DNA of 64,000 bases from Stappia sp. 28M-7 (GCF_014252955.1 NZ_JACMIA010000001.1:3122258-3186257), one strand, 5' to 3'. Positions 29,618 to 38,288 are shown, counted from the first letter of the stretch. Made by a program: numbers and translations. Notes: generated by a model from the sequence alone, not told the origin.

Positions 29618-29669
29618 CAAAGGCCTGCCCGTCGGCAGGCCCTCCGAAAGACGTGTCCGGGAGTAGCAC

Positions 29670-30584
29670 ATGACCCGCCGCACCTTCCGCCGTCTCGTCG
29701 GCGTGTTCCTGCTGCTGATCGCCGCGGGTCTCTATTTCACGCGGCCCGAGCGGGTGGACCCGTCTGCGATTCCCGTACATCAGGCAGACCTTGCCAATGG
29801 CGAGCGGATGTTCTGGGCCGGCGGCTGCACCTCATGCCATGCCGCACCCGGCGCGACAGGCAACGACAAGCTGGTGCTTGCCGGCGGGCTTGAAATGAAC
29901 ACGCCCTTCGGCCTCTTCCGGGTGCCCAACATCTCGCCGTCGCAGGCAGGTATCGGCGGATGGTCGGTCAACGACTTCCTGAACGCGATGGTCCACGGCA
30001 CCTCGCCGGAGGGCCTGCACTACTATCCGGCCTTCCCCTATGGCTCCTACCGCAACATGAAGGCGGAGGACCTGATCGACATGAAGGCCTATCTCGACAC
30101 GCTTCCTGCATCAGACAATCAGGTGGCCGACCACGAACTTGCCTTCCCCTTCTCCTGGCGCAGCGCGCTCGGCATGTGGAAGCTCCTGTTCCTGGACACC
30201 AGCGCGCCCGCTCTTGCCGCAAATGCCGGCGCCGAAGCCGAACGGGGCGCCTATCTGGTGACGGGCGCCGGCCACTGCGCCGAATGCCATACGCCGCGCA
30301 ATTTCCTCGGGGGACTCGACACTGCGCGGTGGATGGCGGGCGGCCCCAATCCCGATGGCGAGGGAACCATTCCCAACATCACCCCCTCTTCGCAGGGCAT
30401 CGGCTCCTGGTCGGCAACAGATATCGCCTATTACCTGGAAAGCGGCTTCACGCCGGACTTCGACAGCGTCGGCGGCAGCATGGCCTCGGTCCAGGCGAAC
30501 TGGGCCAAGGTACCGGCAGAAGACCGCGCCGCGGTTGCCGCCTATCTCAAGACGATCGCGCCGATCCCCGCCGGCGCAAACTGA
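29670..30584 (+). CDS. Membrane-anchored di-heme cytochrome c
   Basis: The 304-residue protein starts with basic residues and one hydrophobic helix (FRRLVGVFLLLIAAGLYFT), likely an uncleaved anchor, then two cytochrome c domains with CTSCH near residue 53 and CAECH near residue 203. The spacing and PNISPS/PNITPS repeats resemble the cytochrome subunit of alcohol or aldehyde dehydrogenases and other periplasmic electron carriers. It probably shuttles electrons to a terminal oxidase. It follows the cytochrome c' gene by 111 bases, so a functional link is likely but not shown. Confidence 0.88.
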   Translation: MTRRTFRRLVGVFLLLIAAGLYFTRPERVDPSAIPVHQADLANGERMFWAGGCTSCHAAPGATGNDKLVLAGGLEMNTPFGLFRVPNISPSQAGIGGWSVNDFLNAMVHGTSPEGLHYYPAFPYGSYRNMKAEDLIDMKAYLDTLPASDNQVADHELAFPFSWRSALGMWKLLFLDTSAPALAANAGAEAERGAYLVTGAGHCAECHTPRNFLGGLDTARWMAGGPNPDGEGTIPNITPSSQGIGSWSATDIAYYLESGFTPDFDSVGGSMASVQANWAKVPAEDRAAVAAYLKTIAPIPAGAN

Positions 30585-30602
30585 ACCGGCCGCACGCGCG
30601 GA

Positions 30603-30938
30603 TCAGCTGCCCTCGAAGGCCTCGCTGCCCGTCTGACGGCGGATCCAGTCGAGGAACGAGGCACTGCCGCCCTCCACGGGCAGCAGCATGACCGCCGGCT
30701 CGTCATAGGGGTGCACCTGGACGACCGCCTCGATCGCCTCGCGCGCCCGCGAACGGGTGGTCTTGGCCAGGAACACGACTTCCTGGCTTTCCTCCAGCGC
30801 GCCGTTCCACTGATAGATCGACGTCATGCCCGGCCACATGTTGACGCAGGCCGCCAGCCCTTCGCCTACCAGCCGGGCGGCCGCCGCGCGGGCGCTCTCC
30901 GTGTCGGGAAAAGTCGCGTAGATCAATCGGATATCCAT
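30603..30938 (-). CDS. cutA: Divalent-cation tolerance protein CutA
   Basis: The start was set at [16 protein letters not shown] with AGGGTGAG just upstream, giving 111 residues. The family segments [25 protein letters not shown] and [12 protein letters not shown] are present. CutA forms a PII-like trimer; its role in copper tolerance in E. coli is debated. It converges with the di-heme cytochrome gene and is divergent from nadK. Confidence 0.95.
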   Translation of the reverse strand: MDIRLIYATFPDTESARAAAARLVGEGLAACVNMWPGMTSIYQWNGALEESQEVVFLAKTTRSRAREAIEAVVQVHPYDEPAVMLLPVEGGSASFLDWIRRQTGSEAFEGS

Positions 30939-30996
30939 CTCACCCTGCATCAAAAGACGGGTCCCCAAATTTCCCGGCCCGTGCTACGTCAGAAAC

Positions 30997-31779
30997 ATGG
31001 ACCGCCTGCCGCAGACTATCGAGAAACTGGCCTTCGTCTCAAGCGAGACGGACGAGGCGGAGCGTGCCCGCATCGAACTGGAGAGCCGGTACGGTGCCCA
31101 TGACCCCAAGCAGGCCGACGTGATCGTCGCCCTTGGCGGCGACGGCCTGATGCTGCAGACGCTGCACCGGTTCATGAATACCGGCAAGCCGATCTACGGC
31201 CTCAACCGCGGATCTGTCGGCTTCCTGATGAACGAATACGGCGAGGACGGCCTGCCGGAGCGCATCGCACGGGCCGTGGTCAGCCGCATTCATCCGCTGG
31301 TGATGGAAGCGACGGACACGTTCGGGCACATCCATTCGGCGCTCGCGATCAACGAGGTCTCGCTGCTGCGGCAGACCCATCAGGCCGCCAAGCTGCGCAT
31401 CTCCGTCGACGAGCGCGTGCGGATGGAAGAGCTGGTCTGCGACGGCGTACTCGTTGCCACCCCTGCCGGCAGCACCGCCTACAACCTGTCGGCCCACGGG
31501 CCGATCCTGCCCATCGACGCCCAGCTGCTGGCACTGACGCCGATCAGCGCCTTCCGCCCCCGGCGCTGGCGTGGCGCCCTGCTGCCGAACTACGTCAATG
31601 TTCGCATCAGCGTTCTGGAAGCGGACAAGCGTCCGGTGAGCGCGGCGGCGGACTATACCGAGATCCGCAATGTCATCGAGGTGCGCGTGCGCGAGGAGAA
31701 GAACTCTTCGAGCCTTGCCCTGTTCGATGCCGATCACAATTGGGACGAGCGCATCCTCTCCGAGATGTTCCGCTACTGA
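30997..31779 (+). CDS. nadK: NAD kinase
   Basis: The 260-residue enzyme phosphorylates NAD to NADP with ATP. The GGDG motif ([12 protein letters not shown], near residue 46) and the substrate motif [20 protein letters not shown] are clear. This is the short alphaproteobacterial form without an N-terminal extension. It is divergent from cutA with about 60 bases between them. Confidence 0.95.
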   Translation: MDRLPQTIEKLAFVSSETDEAERARIELESRYGAHDPKQADVIVALGGDGLMLQTLHRFMNTGKPIYGLNRGSVGFLMNEYGEDGLPERIARAVVSRIHPLVMEATDTFGHIHSALAINEVSLLRQTHQAAKLRISVDERVRMEELVCDGVLVATPAGSTAYNLSAHGPILPIDAQLLALTPISAFRPRRWRGALLPNYVNVRISVLEADKRPVSAAADYTEIRNVIEVRVREEKNSSSLALFDADHNWDERILSEMFRY

Positions 31780-31878
31780 CCGCGGTAAGTACATCGACTT
31801 ATTTCGCAAATAATTAAGTTCTGACCGCGATCCTCCCGCGAGGATCTCTTGACGGCGCGCGTGCAGGACTGACGCAAG

Positions 31879-32457
31879 ATGCAGCTACCCCATCTCGACC
31901 TCAGCGGAATCCGAGTTCTGATCGTCGACGACAACACCAACATGCGCAGGATCCTGCGGACGATGGTTGCGGGCTTCGGCATCAAGTCCATCTACGAGGC
32001 GGAAGATGGCGCCGACGCCCTGGAAGAGATCTCCCGCAACGATCCCGACCTCATCATCCTCGACTGGCTGATGCCGCTTGTGAACGGCAACGAGTTGACC
32101 CACCGGATTCGCACCTCGCAGGCGCCGGCCTGCTTCGTCCCGATCATCGCCGTAACGGCACATACCCAGAAGCGCCGCGTGATGCAGGCACGCGACAGCG
32201 GCGTGACGGAAGTGATGTGCAAGCCGATTTCCGCCCGCGGCCTCTACCTGCGGATCGCCAACTGCATCCTCAACCAGCGGGACTTCGTTCGCACCAAAGG
32301 CTTCTTCGGGCCCGACCGGCGCCGCTTCCAGAACCCCAATTTCCAGGGAGATGAACGCCGGGGGCAGCCGATCGAGGACGGATATGCTCTGGACGGTCCA
32401 TCGGAACTCCCGCAAAGTCAGTCGTTGCGGGCAAAAAGGGAATCGGCGACAGGATGA
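31879..32457 (+). CDS. Single-domain response regulator with C-terminal tail
   Basis: The 192-residue protein has one receiver domain: acidic pair D17-D18, phosphoacceptor D62 (IILDWLMP), T93 (AVTAHT) and K115 (CKP). After residue 120 comes a tail with the basic block GFFGPDRRRFQNP and no output domain. It is followed 85 bases later by an Hpt protein, suggesting a phosphorelay branch whose kinase is elsewhere. Chemotaxis, flagellar or cell-cycle signalling is the most likely setting in alphaproteobacteria. A link to the Hpt partner is inferred from adjacency. Confidence 0.88.
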   Translation: MQLPHLDLSGIRVLIVDDNTNMRRILRTMVAGFGIKSIYEAEDGADALEEISRNDPDLIILDWLMPLVNGNELTHRIRTSQAPACFVPIIAVTAHTQKRRVMQARDSGVTEVMCKPISARGLYLRIANCILNQRDFVRTKGFFGPDRRRFQNPNFQGDERRGQPIEDGYALDGPSELPQSQSLRAKRESATG

Positions 32458-32542
32458 AACCGCATTCCCGTGACAGCCTGGACGGTGTGTCATTCGGCGG
32501 CAAGGCTGGCGGAGACGACGCGCAGCGGGAGCGAAAGAACAG

Positions 32543-33070
32543 ATGAGCAGCGACCCGACCAAGCAGAATGCCGGCTACGAACTGGTGAAACCGCCGCGTG
32601 ACCTTCGCGCCAAGGTCCGGGTGCTGAGCGAGCGCGAGGCGGCACGATTCGACCCGGTCAAGTCGGCCGAGGCGGCGCTCCAGCGCCTGTCCCATGATTT
32701 CGACGACTGGATGGCGAGCGAAGCTCTGACGCTGTCCGAGGCCTGGACCGATATCCAGGAGAACGGCATCGTCGATACCGAGCGCCGCCAGGTCCTGTTC
32801 CGGGCTGCCCACGACATCAAGGGCCAGGCGAGCACCTTCGGCTACCCGCTGGTCGGCTCCGTCGCCGGCAGCCTCTGCCATTTGCTGGACCATGTTCCGG
32901 CGGAAAAGCTGCCGCTTACGCTCATCGCCCAGCATGTCGAGGCGATCCGCGCGATGGTCGCGGAGACCAGGCAGCAGGAAGAAAATCCCACCGCCAAGGC
33001 GCTGGTCGACCGGCTCGCCGACGTTACCAACGACTATATTTCCCGGCACGGAGACGGCGAGGAGGATTGA
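32543..33070 (+). CDS. Hpt-domain histidine phosphotransfer protein
   Basis: The 175-residue protein has the Hpt signature RAAHDIKGQASTFGYP with phosphorylatable H90, then helices leading to LCHLLDHVP. The first 40 residues are basic and poorly ordered (ELVKPPRDLRAKVRVLSE). It could pass phosphate between an unseen hybrid kinase and the receiver protein encoded upstream. A GGGAG lies about 14 bases before the ATG. It ends 28 bases from the convergent DUF2336 gene. Confidence 0.85.
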   Translation: MSSDPTKQNAGYELVKPPRDLRAKVRVLSEREAARFDPVKSAEAALQRLSHDFDDWMASEALTLSEAWTDIQENGIVDTERRQVLFRAAHDIKGQASTFGYPLVGSVAGSLCHLLDHVPAEKLPLTLIAQHVEAIRAMVAETRQQEENPTAKALVDRLADVTNDYISRHGDGEED

Positions 33071-33097
33071 GCCTCCCCGCCCGGTTCTCGTCCGGTG

Positions 33098-34252
33098 TCA
33101 GGCTGCCGCAAGCGTGCGGTCGACATAGGCGCGCGCCGCCTCGCGCGCGGTCTCGGCCGAGAAGCGGCGCAGCATGACCACCAGGTCGTCCGCTTCGACC
33201 CCATCCTGCGATTGATAGCGCTCCAGCACCTCGGCGATCAGCAGCCGCGCAACGGCCGGGTTCGACGGGATAACGAGGTCGGGCGAGATTTCGCGGGCAA
33301 GATCGCGCCATACGCCCACCGCGACCTGGATCAGCGCATGGGTGCGCGGCGGCAGTCCGGCGCGCGCAAGCAGCGCCCGCACGGCAAGCCCCCTGCCCGT
33401 CTCCATCACGCCGCGCACACGCTCGCTGCCCATGCCGGAAAGCCGCGCCAGCGCCGCGTTGAACAGGCGGATATTGCCGGTGCACAGCGCCCGCAGCAGC
33501 AGGCCTGCGGTCAGCTGTCCCGATTCCAGAAGATGCCCGACCAGCGCGTCCGTTTCCTGCGGTCCCGCCTGGTTGGCAAGGCTCACGGTCGCCCGTTCGC
33601 GCGCCTCCGTCACGACCGCGCGGGCCCGCTCTTCCTTCAGGCCGAGGCGCACCAGCGGATGGTCGCTCAACAGGTCGCCAACCTGCTTCAGCAGCATCTG
33701 GCGGATCTCGATGGGAATGCCGGGGCGCGCCATCAGCGCCTCGCGTAAGGTCGCGTCCTTGCCGTGGCGCTCGACCAGGCGGACCAGACTGAAACGCGGG
33801 ATGTCCGCCGTGTCGTTCTCGGCAAGCGCCCGGCACGCCTGAAGCGAGCCGACCTCGGCGACCGCCGCGGCCACCTGCACCGACAGATGGAACCGCCGCG
33901 CCACAGCCGCGGGCAGCGGGTCAGCGAACCCACCGATCGCGTCCACCAGTTCGGCATCCAGAAGCACGGGCGAACGCTCCAGAACGGGCAACGCCACGTC
34001 CGGCAGGTCGTTGACCAGCGCCAGCACCACCTCGCGCGGTGCCTTGTCGCTGCGCGACAGCGCCTCAGCGAGCGCGCGGCGGACCTGTACCGCCGGATCG
34101 TCGAGAAGGATGATCATCGCCGCTTCGGCCGCATCGCGGTCATCCGCGGACATATCGGAGTAGAGATAAGCCTTGGCGAGCGCGCTTGTCGCCTCCGCCC
34201 GCCGGGCCACCGGCGCATCTGCCATCCAACGCAGAAACTGATGCACGATCAT
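33098..34252 (-). CDS. DUF2336 domain protein
   Basis: The 384-residue, all-helical protein matches the DUF2336 family of alphaproteobacteria (MIVHQFLRWMADAPVARRAE, DDPAVQVRRALAEALSRSDK, HEAT-like repeats such as DPAVQVRRALAEAL). The function is unknown; members often lie near signalling or cell-cycle genes, as here next to a receiver/Hpt pair. Its upstream region carries two direct copies of TTCGTTCACCAT. It shows no signal peptide or membrane span. Confidence 0.78.
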   Translation of the reverse strand: MIVHQFLRWMADAPVARRAEATSALAKAYLYSDMSADDRDAAEAAMIILLDDPAVQVRRALAEALSRSDKAPREVVLALVNDLPDVALPVLERSPVLLDAELVDAIGGFADPLPAAVARRFHLSVQVAAAVAEVGSLQACRALAENDTADIPRFSLVRLVERHGKDATLREALMARPGIPIEIRQMLLKQVGDLLSDHPLVRLGLKEERARAVVTEARERATVSLANQAGPQETDALVGHLLESGQLTAGLLLRALCTGNIRLFNAALARLSGMGSERVRGVMETGRGLAVRALLARAGLPPRTHALIQVAVGVWRDLAREISPDLVIPSNPAVARLLIAEVLERYQSQDGVEADDLVVMLRRFSAETAREAARAYVDRTLAAA

Positions 34253-34324
34253 GATGCGTAGTCCCCTGGGTTGCGCCGCGTGTCGCCGCGCAGGTCACCA
34301 GTGTGGGGCAGAAACGCTTAAAGC

Positions 34325-34354
34325 TTCGTTCACCATAAAGCCTTCGTTCACCAT
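34325..34354. repeat. Two direct copies of TTCGTTCACCAT, 18 bp apart
   Basis: TTCGTTCACCAT occurs at 34325-34336 and 34343-34354, start-to-start 18 bases, upstream of the DUF2336 gene. The TTCACCAT part is one base from the CtrA half-site TTAACCAT, so these may be weak CtrA sites or a separate operator. Confidence 0.5.
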
Positions 34355-34373
34355 GATCGGCCGTGCAAAAGAA

Positions 34374-34405
34374 AGACGCGCGAACCGCCCGGTCCGCGCG
34401 TCTCT
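34374..34405 (-). terminator. Hairpin downstream of the transglycosylase gene
   Basis: AGACGCGCG and CGCGCGTCT form a 9-bp stem over about 12 bases, 30 bases after the stop of the minus-strand gene. The minus-strand flank (TTTCTTTTGC) is T-rich, which supports an intrinsic terminator. Confidence 0.65.
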
Positions 34406-34429
34406 GTCCATCTCTGCTCGTCTTGCAGC

Positions 34430-35509
34430 TTACACCGGGGGCAGAAGCTCCCTCTGCGCAAAGGTCGGCTGGTAGTTGAGGAAGCCCGTCAAGTCCATCG
34501 GCTGACTGCGCACAAGGCTCGCGGCCTGCTGCCCGCCGCCCGCCTCGATGAGAACCCGCGACCGGCGCTGTGCGTAGGCATCGCTCCCCGAGTTCGCCTC
34601 CAGACGCGCTGCAGCCCGCTCCAGCGCTTCCGCCTGCCCGGCCTCCTGGGCCGCAAAGGCGGACGTGAAGCGCGAGTCGAACGAGACGCGCCGTGCTTCC
34701 ATGCCATTGCGGAACAAGGCATGGAACGGCGAGGAAATGTCGCCGGTGGCCGACCAGGCGGTGAGTACCCGGCTGGTGGGGGCATCGCTTGCGGACTGCT
34801 CGGCGCCGCCATTGTAGGCAAGCTCGGGCCCCGCCGCAGGCTTCGTCTCCGGGCGCGCTGCGACCATCGTTCCGCCGGTCCCGGGCAATGCCGGCATGGG
34901 GCCGGAATGCTTGGATACCAGATTGGCATAAACCTCGGAGACGCTGCGCGCGCCGCCACGGTCGTAGAAGATCGGCTTGTTCGCCTTCGCCTGGCGGGAG
35001 AAGACCTGATCGGCGGCAAGGTCCGGCTGGCTCTGGGCCAGCGAGATCAGCTTGTGCGCGCCCCCTGCCCCCAGGAAGTGCGCGATGTAGAGCTCACCCT
35101 CGCTCGGCGGCCGACCGAGCTTCTCGGTCAGATACGAGGCGTTCTTCTGCGTCAGTTCGCCCGCCATCATCGAGGCGATGTTGGCGTCGTTGCGCAGATT
35201 GAGAATCTGCTCGCGCATGGCCGGATCGGCCACCCGATACTTGCCACTGGCCGTGCGCTCGATCTGATCGGCATACTGCCCCAGCCCATGGCGAGCGCCC
35301 GATTCCTTGAGCGTTTCAAGCCAGGTGCTCTCGATGAACTGGAAAAGTCCGGTTGCGCTGGAGGTCCGTGCGCGGGCCGTTTCGACGAAGTTGGATTCCC
35401 GCTTCGCCGTCTTCACCAGATACTCGAAGGAGGTGCCGGTCGTCGTGCTGGCCGACTGGAACGCCTGCTCGATCCTGGATGCGATCGAGATCGGTTCGCC
35501 GACTTTCAT
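34430..35509 (-). CDS. Lytic transglycosylase-like protein (SLT fold)
   Basis: I chose the ATG preceded by GGAGAGCGGAGC, giving 359 residues. The N-terminal domain has the lysozyme-like pattern TAKRESNF with catalytic candidate E38, then TSSATGLFQFIESTW and a later AHFLGAGGAHKL. The C-terminal 150 residues are Ala/Pro-rich and without motif. No obvious signal peptide is seen, unlike periplasmic Slt; some flagellar transglycosylases leave through the flagellar export system, which may apply here. A perfect CtrA-type box 60 bases upstream supports cell-cycle or flagellar control. Confidence 0.78.
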   Translation of the reverse strand: MKVGEPISIASRIEQAFQSASTTTGTSFEYLVKTAKRESNFVETARARTSSATGLFQFIESTWLETLKESGARHGLGQYADQIERTASGKYRVADPAMREQILNLRNDANIASMMAGELTQKNASYLTEKLGRPPSEGELYIAHFLGAGGAHKLISLAQSQPDLAADQVFSRQAKANKPIFYDRGGARSVSEVYANLVSKHSGPMPALPGTGGTMVAARPETKPAAGPELAYNGGAEQSASDAPTSRVLTAWSATGDISSPFHALFRNGMEARRVSFDSRFTSAFAAQEAGQAEALERAAARLEANSGSDAYAQRRSRVLIEAGGGQQAASLVRSQPMDLTGFLNYQPTFAQRELLPPV

Positions 35510-35568
35510 GCTCCGCTCTCCTGCGTAACGCATGTCTTAGGATTTGATTAAGAGTCACGGCCATTTGG

Positions 35569-35584
35569 TTAACGAGTGGTTAAC
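35569..35584. promoter_or_regulatory. CtrA-type box TTAACGAGTGGTTAAC
   Basis: This is an exact match to the TTAA-N7-TTAAC consensus of the cell-cycle regulator CtrA. It lies 60 bases upstream of the transglycosylase gene (minus) and 112 bases upstream of the MaoC gene (plus). The former is the likelier target because CtrA controls flagellar and cell-wall genes. Confidence 0.6.
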
Positions 35585-35695
35585 GTCAGCTAAGGTCCGT
35601 TGCGAATTGCACTTTATCTCTTTAATCGAGAGACTCGATTCGTCCGGAAACCGGATTTGCCGGCCCCATGCCGGCCAGCACGCAGGGAGGAATGC

Positions 35696-36148
35696 ATGCC
35701 GGGACTGTATTATGAAGAGTTCGAGATCGGCCACATCTTCACCCATTCGCTGACCCGCACGGTCACCGAAATGGACAACATGCTGTTCTCCAACATGACG
35801 CTGAACCCGCAGCCGCTGCATATCGACCGGCATTTCTGCGAGACGCAGACCGAGTGGGGCCAGCCCCTCGTAAACAGCATCTTCACCCTCGGCCTGATGA
35901 TCGGCATCTCGGTGAACGACACCACCGTCGGCACCACCATCGGCAATCTCGGCATGACCGATGTCCGCTTCCCGCACCCGCTGTTCCAGGGCGACAGCGT
36001 GCACTGCACGACCGAAGTGGTCGCCAAGCGCGAGTCGAAGTCGCGCCCGGGCGCCGGCATCGTCGAGTTCGAGCACAAGGCCTTCAACCAGAACGACATC
36101 CTTGTCGCCAGCTGCCGCCGTCAGGCCTTCATGAAGAAGAAGGGCTGA
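35696..36148 (+). CDS. MaoC-family (R)-hydratase-like protein
   Basis: The 150-residue protein (MPGLYYEEFEIGHIFTHSLT...) has a single hot-dog fold with the family words TEMDNMLFSNMTLNPQPLHID and GNLGMTDVRFPHPLFQGD. AGGGAGG precedes the ATG. The next gene, 3 bases downstream, encodes a CitE-like lyase. MaoC hydratases paired with CitE-like lyases act in mesaconyl-CoA/methylmalyl-CoA or itaconate (citramalyl-CoA) conversions. Which CoA ester is used here cannot be read from sequence. Confidence 0.87.
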   Translation: MPGLYYEEFEIGHIFTHSLTRTVTEMDNMLFSNMTLNPQPLHIDRHFCETQTEWGQPLVNSIFTLGLMIGISVNDTTVGTTIGNLGMTDVRFPHPLFQGDSVHCTTEVVAKRESKSRPGAGIVEFEHKAFNQNDILVASCRRQAFMKKKG

Positions 36149-36150
36149 GC

Positions 36151-37032
36151 ATGCGCTCGCTCCTCTTCGTTCCCGGCGACAGCGAGCGCAAGCTGGAGAA
36201 GTCGCTGACGAGCGGCGCCGACGTGCTCCTGATCGACCTGGAGGATTCCGTCGCCCTCGAGGCCAAGCCGAAGGCACGCGAGACGGCCACCGCCTTCCTC
36301 GCGGAGAACCGCGAGCTCCAGGCACGCCCGCGCCTTTATGTCCGCGTCAACGCACTCGACACTGGCGAGACGGACGCCGACCTCGCCGCCGTGATGCGGG
36401 CAGCGCCCGACGGCATCATGCTGCCCAAGTCCATCTCCGGCCGCGACGTGCAGCACCTTGCGGCCAAGCTCGCTGTGCACGAGGCCGAGCACGGTCTTGC
36501 CGACGGCGCCACCCGGGTAATCGTCGTCGCCACCGAAACCGCGGCCTCCGTCTTCAATCTCGGCACATATGCCGGCTCGAGCCCGCGCCTTGCCGGCCTC
36601 ACCTGGGGCGCGGAAGACCTGTCGGCCGATCTCGGGGCACTCGGCAACCGGACGGCGGACGGGCGCTATTCGGGGCCCTTCTGGCTGGCGCGCAACCTCT
36701 GCCTCTTCGGCGCTGTCGCTGCCGAGGCCGCCCCCATCGATACTGTCTTCACCAACTTCCGGGACATGGACGGCCTGCGCGCCGAAGCGCTGGAAGCGCT
36801 GAACGACGGGTTCACCGGCAAGATGGCGATCCACCCTGCCCAGGTGCCGGTGATCAACGAGGTCTTCACCCCCTCGAGCGAAGAGATCGCCAAGGCCAGG
36901 CGTGTCTTCGACGCCTTTGCGGCAGCCGGCAATCCTGGCGTCGTCGGCCTCGACGGCGAAATGCTCGACCGTCCGCACCTGCGGCGGGCAGAGAAGGTCC
37001 TGGCGCGTGCCGGCCTTTCAGCTATCGCCTGA
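36151..37032 (+). CDS. CitE-like CoA ester lyase / malyl-CoA thioesterase family
   Basis: The 293-residue TIM-barrel protein starts MRSLLFVPGDSERKLEKSLT and has the family words LIDLEDSVA, RVNALDTG, VVATETAASVFNLG, WGAEDLSADLG and GKMAIHPAQVPVINE. Acidic Mg-binding residues (E in TETA, D in EDLS) are present. Likely substrates are malyl-, methylmalyl- or citramalyl-CoA. It is translationally close to the MaoC gene (3-base gap), and a strong terminator follows. Confidence 0.88.
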   Translation: MRSLLFVPGDSERKLEKSLTSGADVLLIDLEDSVALEAKPKARETATAFLAENRELQARPRLYVRVNALDTGETDADLAAVMRAAPDGIMLPKSISGRDVQHLAAKLAVHEAEHGLADGATRVIVVATETAASVFNLGTYAGSSPRLAGLTWGAEDLSADLGALGNRTADGRYSGPFWLARNLCLFGAVAAEAAPIDTVFTNFRDMDGLRAEALEALNDGFTGKMAIHPAQVPVINEVFTPSSEEIAKARRVFDAFAAAGNPGVVGLDGEMLDRPHLRRAEKVLARAGLSAIA

Positions 37033-37037
37033 CGACA

Positions 37038-37071
37038 AAAAGGCCGGAGAGCCCCTGCCCTCCGGCCTTTT
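37038..37071. terminator. Bidirectional intrinsic terminator
   Basis: AAAAGGCCGGAG and CTCCGGCCTTTT form a 12-bp stem over a 10-base loop, with A-run and T-run on either side. It serves both the plus-strand CitE-like gene and the convergent minus-strand flavin reductase gene. Confidence 0.9.
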
Positions 37072-37098
37072 CAGCCAACTCTTGCGGGAAGCTGATGA

Positions 37099-37707
37099 TC
37101 AGGCCGTCGGCCGGCGCATCTGGAAGACGCTGTCCACCACCGCATAGTCCATGTAGCCGAGCCGCGAAAGCGGCCGCGCCTTCGTCACGTCGAACAGCCC
37201 ATCGACCAGCATGGCCTCGTCGATATGCACTGCGACGACCTCGCCGAGCACCATCCAGTTGTTGGTCGGAGTGCCGTCATGGGCGGTCAGGCGGATCGTC
37301 TGCAGATGCTTGCATTCGAGCACGGCCTTCGCCTCGGCAACGCGCGGCGCACCGACGAGCAGGGACGCCTGCGGCGTCAGGCCAGCCTTTTCGAACTCCG
37401 ACACGCCCTTGTCGAAAGGAGCGGAGGACGTGTTCATCGCGTCCTTCAGGTCCTCGGTTGCAAGGTTGAAGACGAAATCGCCGGTCTCGTCGATATTGGC
37501 GACCGAATCCTTGTAGCCGGACGACGAGAAAACCACGATCGGCGGCGTGTCGCAGACGGCATTGAAGAAGCTGTAAGGCGCAAGATTCACCGACCCGTCC
37601 GCGGCCCGGCTGGAAATCCAGCCGATCGGCCGCGGCGCCACCAGCGCCTTGAACGGGTTGTGCGGCAGGCCGTGTCCCTTGGCAACCTCGTAGCTATACA
37701 TGCTCAT
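37099..37707 (-). CDS. Flavin reductase-like (FMN-binding split barrel) protein
   Basis: The start is set at MSMYSYEVAKGHGLPHNPFK because GGAG lies 6 bases upstream; the open frame continues much further upstream but out of frame with the real upstream gene. The 202-residue protein has ALVAPRPIGWISS, NLAPYSFFNAVCDTPPIVVFSS and NTSSAPFDKG, typical of the family that binds FMN. It overlaps the nitroreductase stop region by 4 bases (ATGA), so the two flavoproteins are coupled. The substrate is unknown. Confidence 0.88.
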   Translation of the reverse strand: MSMYSYEVAKGHGLPHNPFKALVAPRPIGWISSRAADGSVNLAPYSFFNAVCDTPPIVVFSSSGYKDSVANIDETGDFVFNLATEDLKDAMNTSSAPFDKGVSEFEKAGLTPQASLLVGAPRVAEAKAVLECKHLQTIRLTAHDGTPTNNWMVLGEVVAVHIDEAMLVDGLFDVTKARPLSRLGYMDYAVVDSVFQMRRPTA

Positions 37708-38288
37708 GCAGCACTCCATTCGCTGATCAGATCGTCGAGGTCGGGGCGCGGCCGCTCGCTCGGCGGCTGCGAGGCCGTGCCAAGGTGAATGAAGCCGGCA
37801 ATCCGCTCGGCTTCGGCAAGGCCCAGCAGAGACGCGACGTCGTCGTCGAAGGCCATCCACTCGGTCAGCCACTGGGCGGCGAACCCGCTCGCATTGGCCG
37901 CCATCACCAGGTTCATGCAGACGGCGCCAACGCACAGCTGCTGCTCCCAGACCGGGATCTTGGGGTGCACGGCAGCTCGGCTCACCACGGCAACCACCAG
38001 CGGCGCCCGGGTGAAGCGCGTCAGCTCCTGATCGCGCCGTTCCTCGGACAGCTCGCCCTCGCGCGCCTCGGCCAGCGGCAGCAGGCGTTCGCCGAGCTCC
38101 GCTCGGGCCTCGCCCCGAATGAGGATGAAGCGCCAGGGCACCAGCTTGCCGTGATCGGGCACGCGAGAGGCCGCCTGCAGGATGGTGCGCAGGGCCTCGC
38201 CTTCCGGCGCGGGCTCGACCATAGTCATGGCCGGATGCGAGCGCCGCGTGAGCATCAAGCGCAGTGTTTCGGATTGCTCCGTCGTCAT
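37704..38288 (-). CDS. Nitroreductase-family protein
   Basis: From MTTEQSETLRLMLTRRSHPA the protein has 194 residues. It shows the FMN-binding RRS start, the VPDHGKLVPWRFILIRG segment and the GAVCMNLVMAANASGFAAQW helix, closest to the small YdjA-like nitroreductases. These reduce nitro groups, quinones or enones with NAD(P)H and FMN. It is the first gene of a two-gene unit with the flavin reductase-like gene. Confidence 0.9.
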   Translation of the reverse strand: MTTEQSETLRLMLTRRSHPAMTMVEPAPEGEALRTILQAASRVPDHGKLVPWRFILIRGEARAELGERLLPLAEAREGELSEERRDQELTRFTRAPLVVAVVSRAAVHPKIPVWEQQLCVGAVCMNLVMAANASGFAAQWLTEWMAFDDDVASLLGLAEAERIAGFIHLGTASQPPSERPRPDLDDLISEWSAA

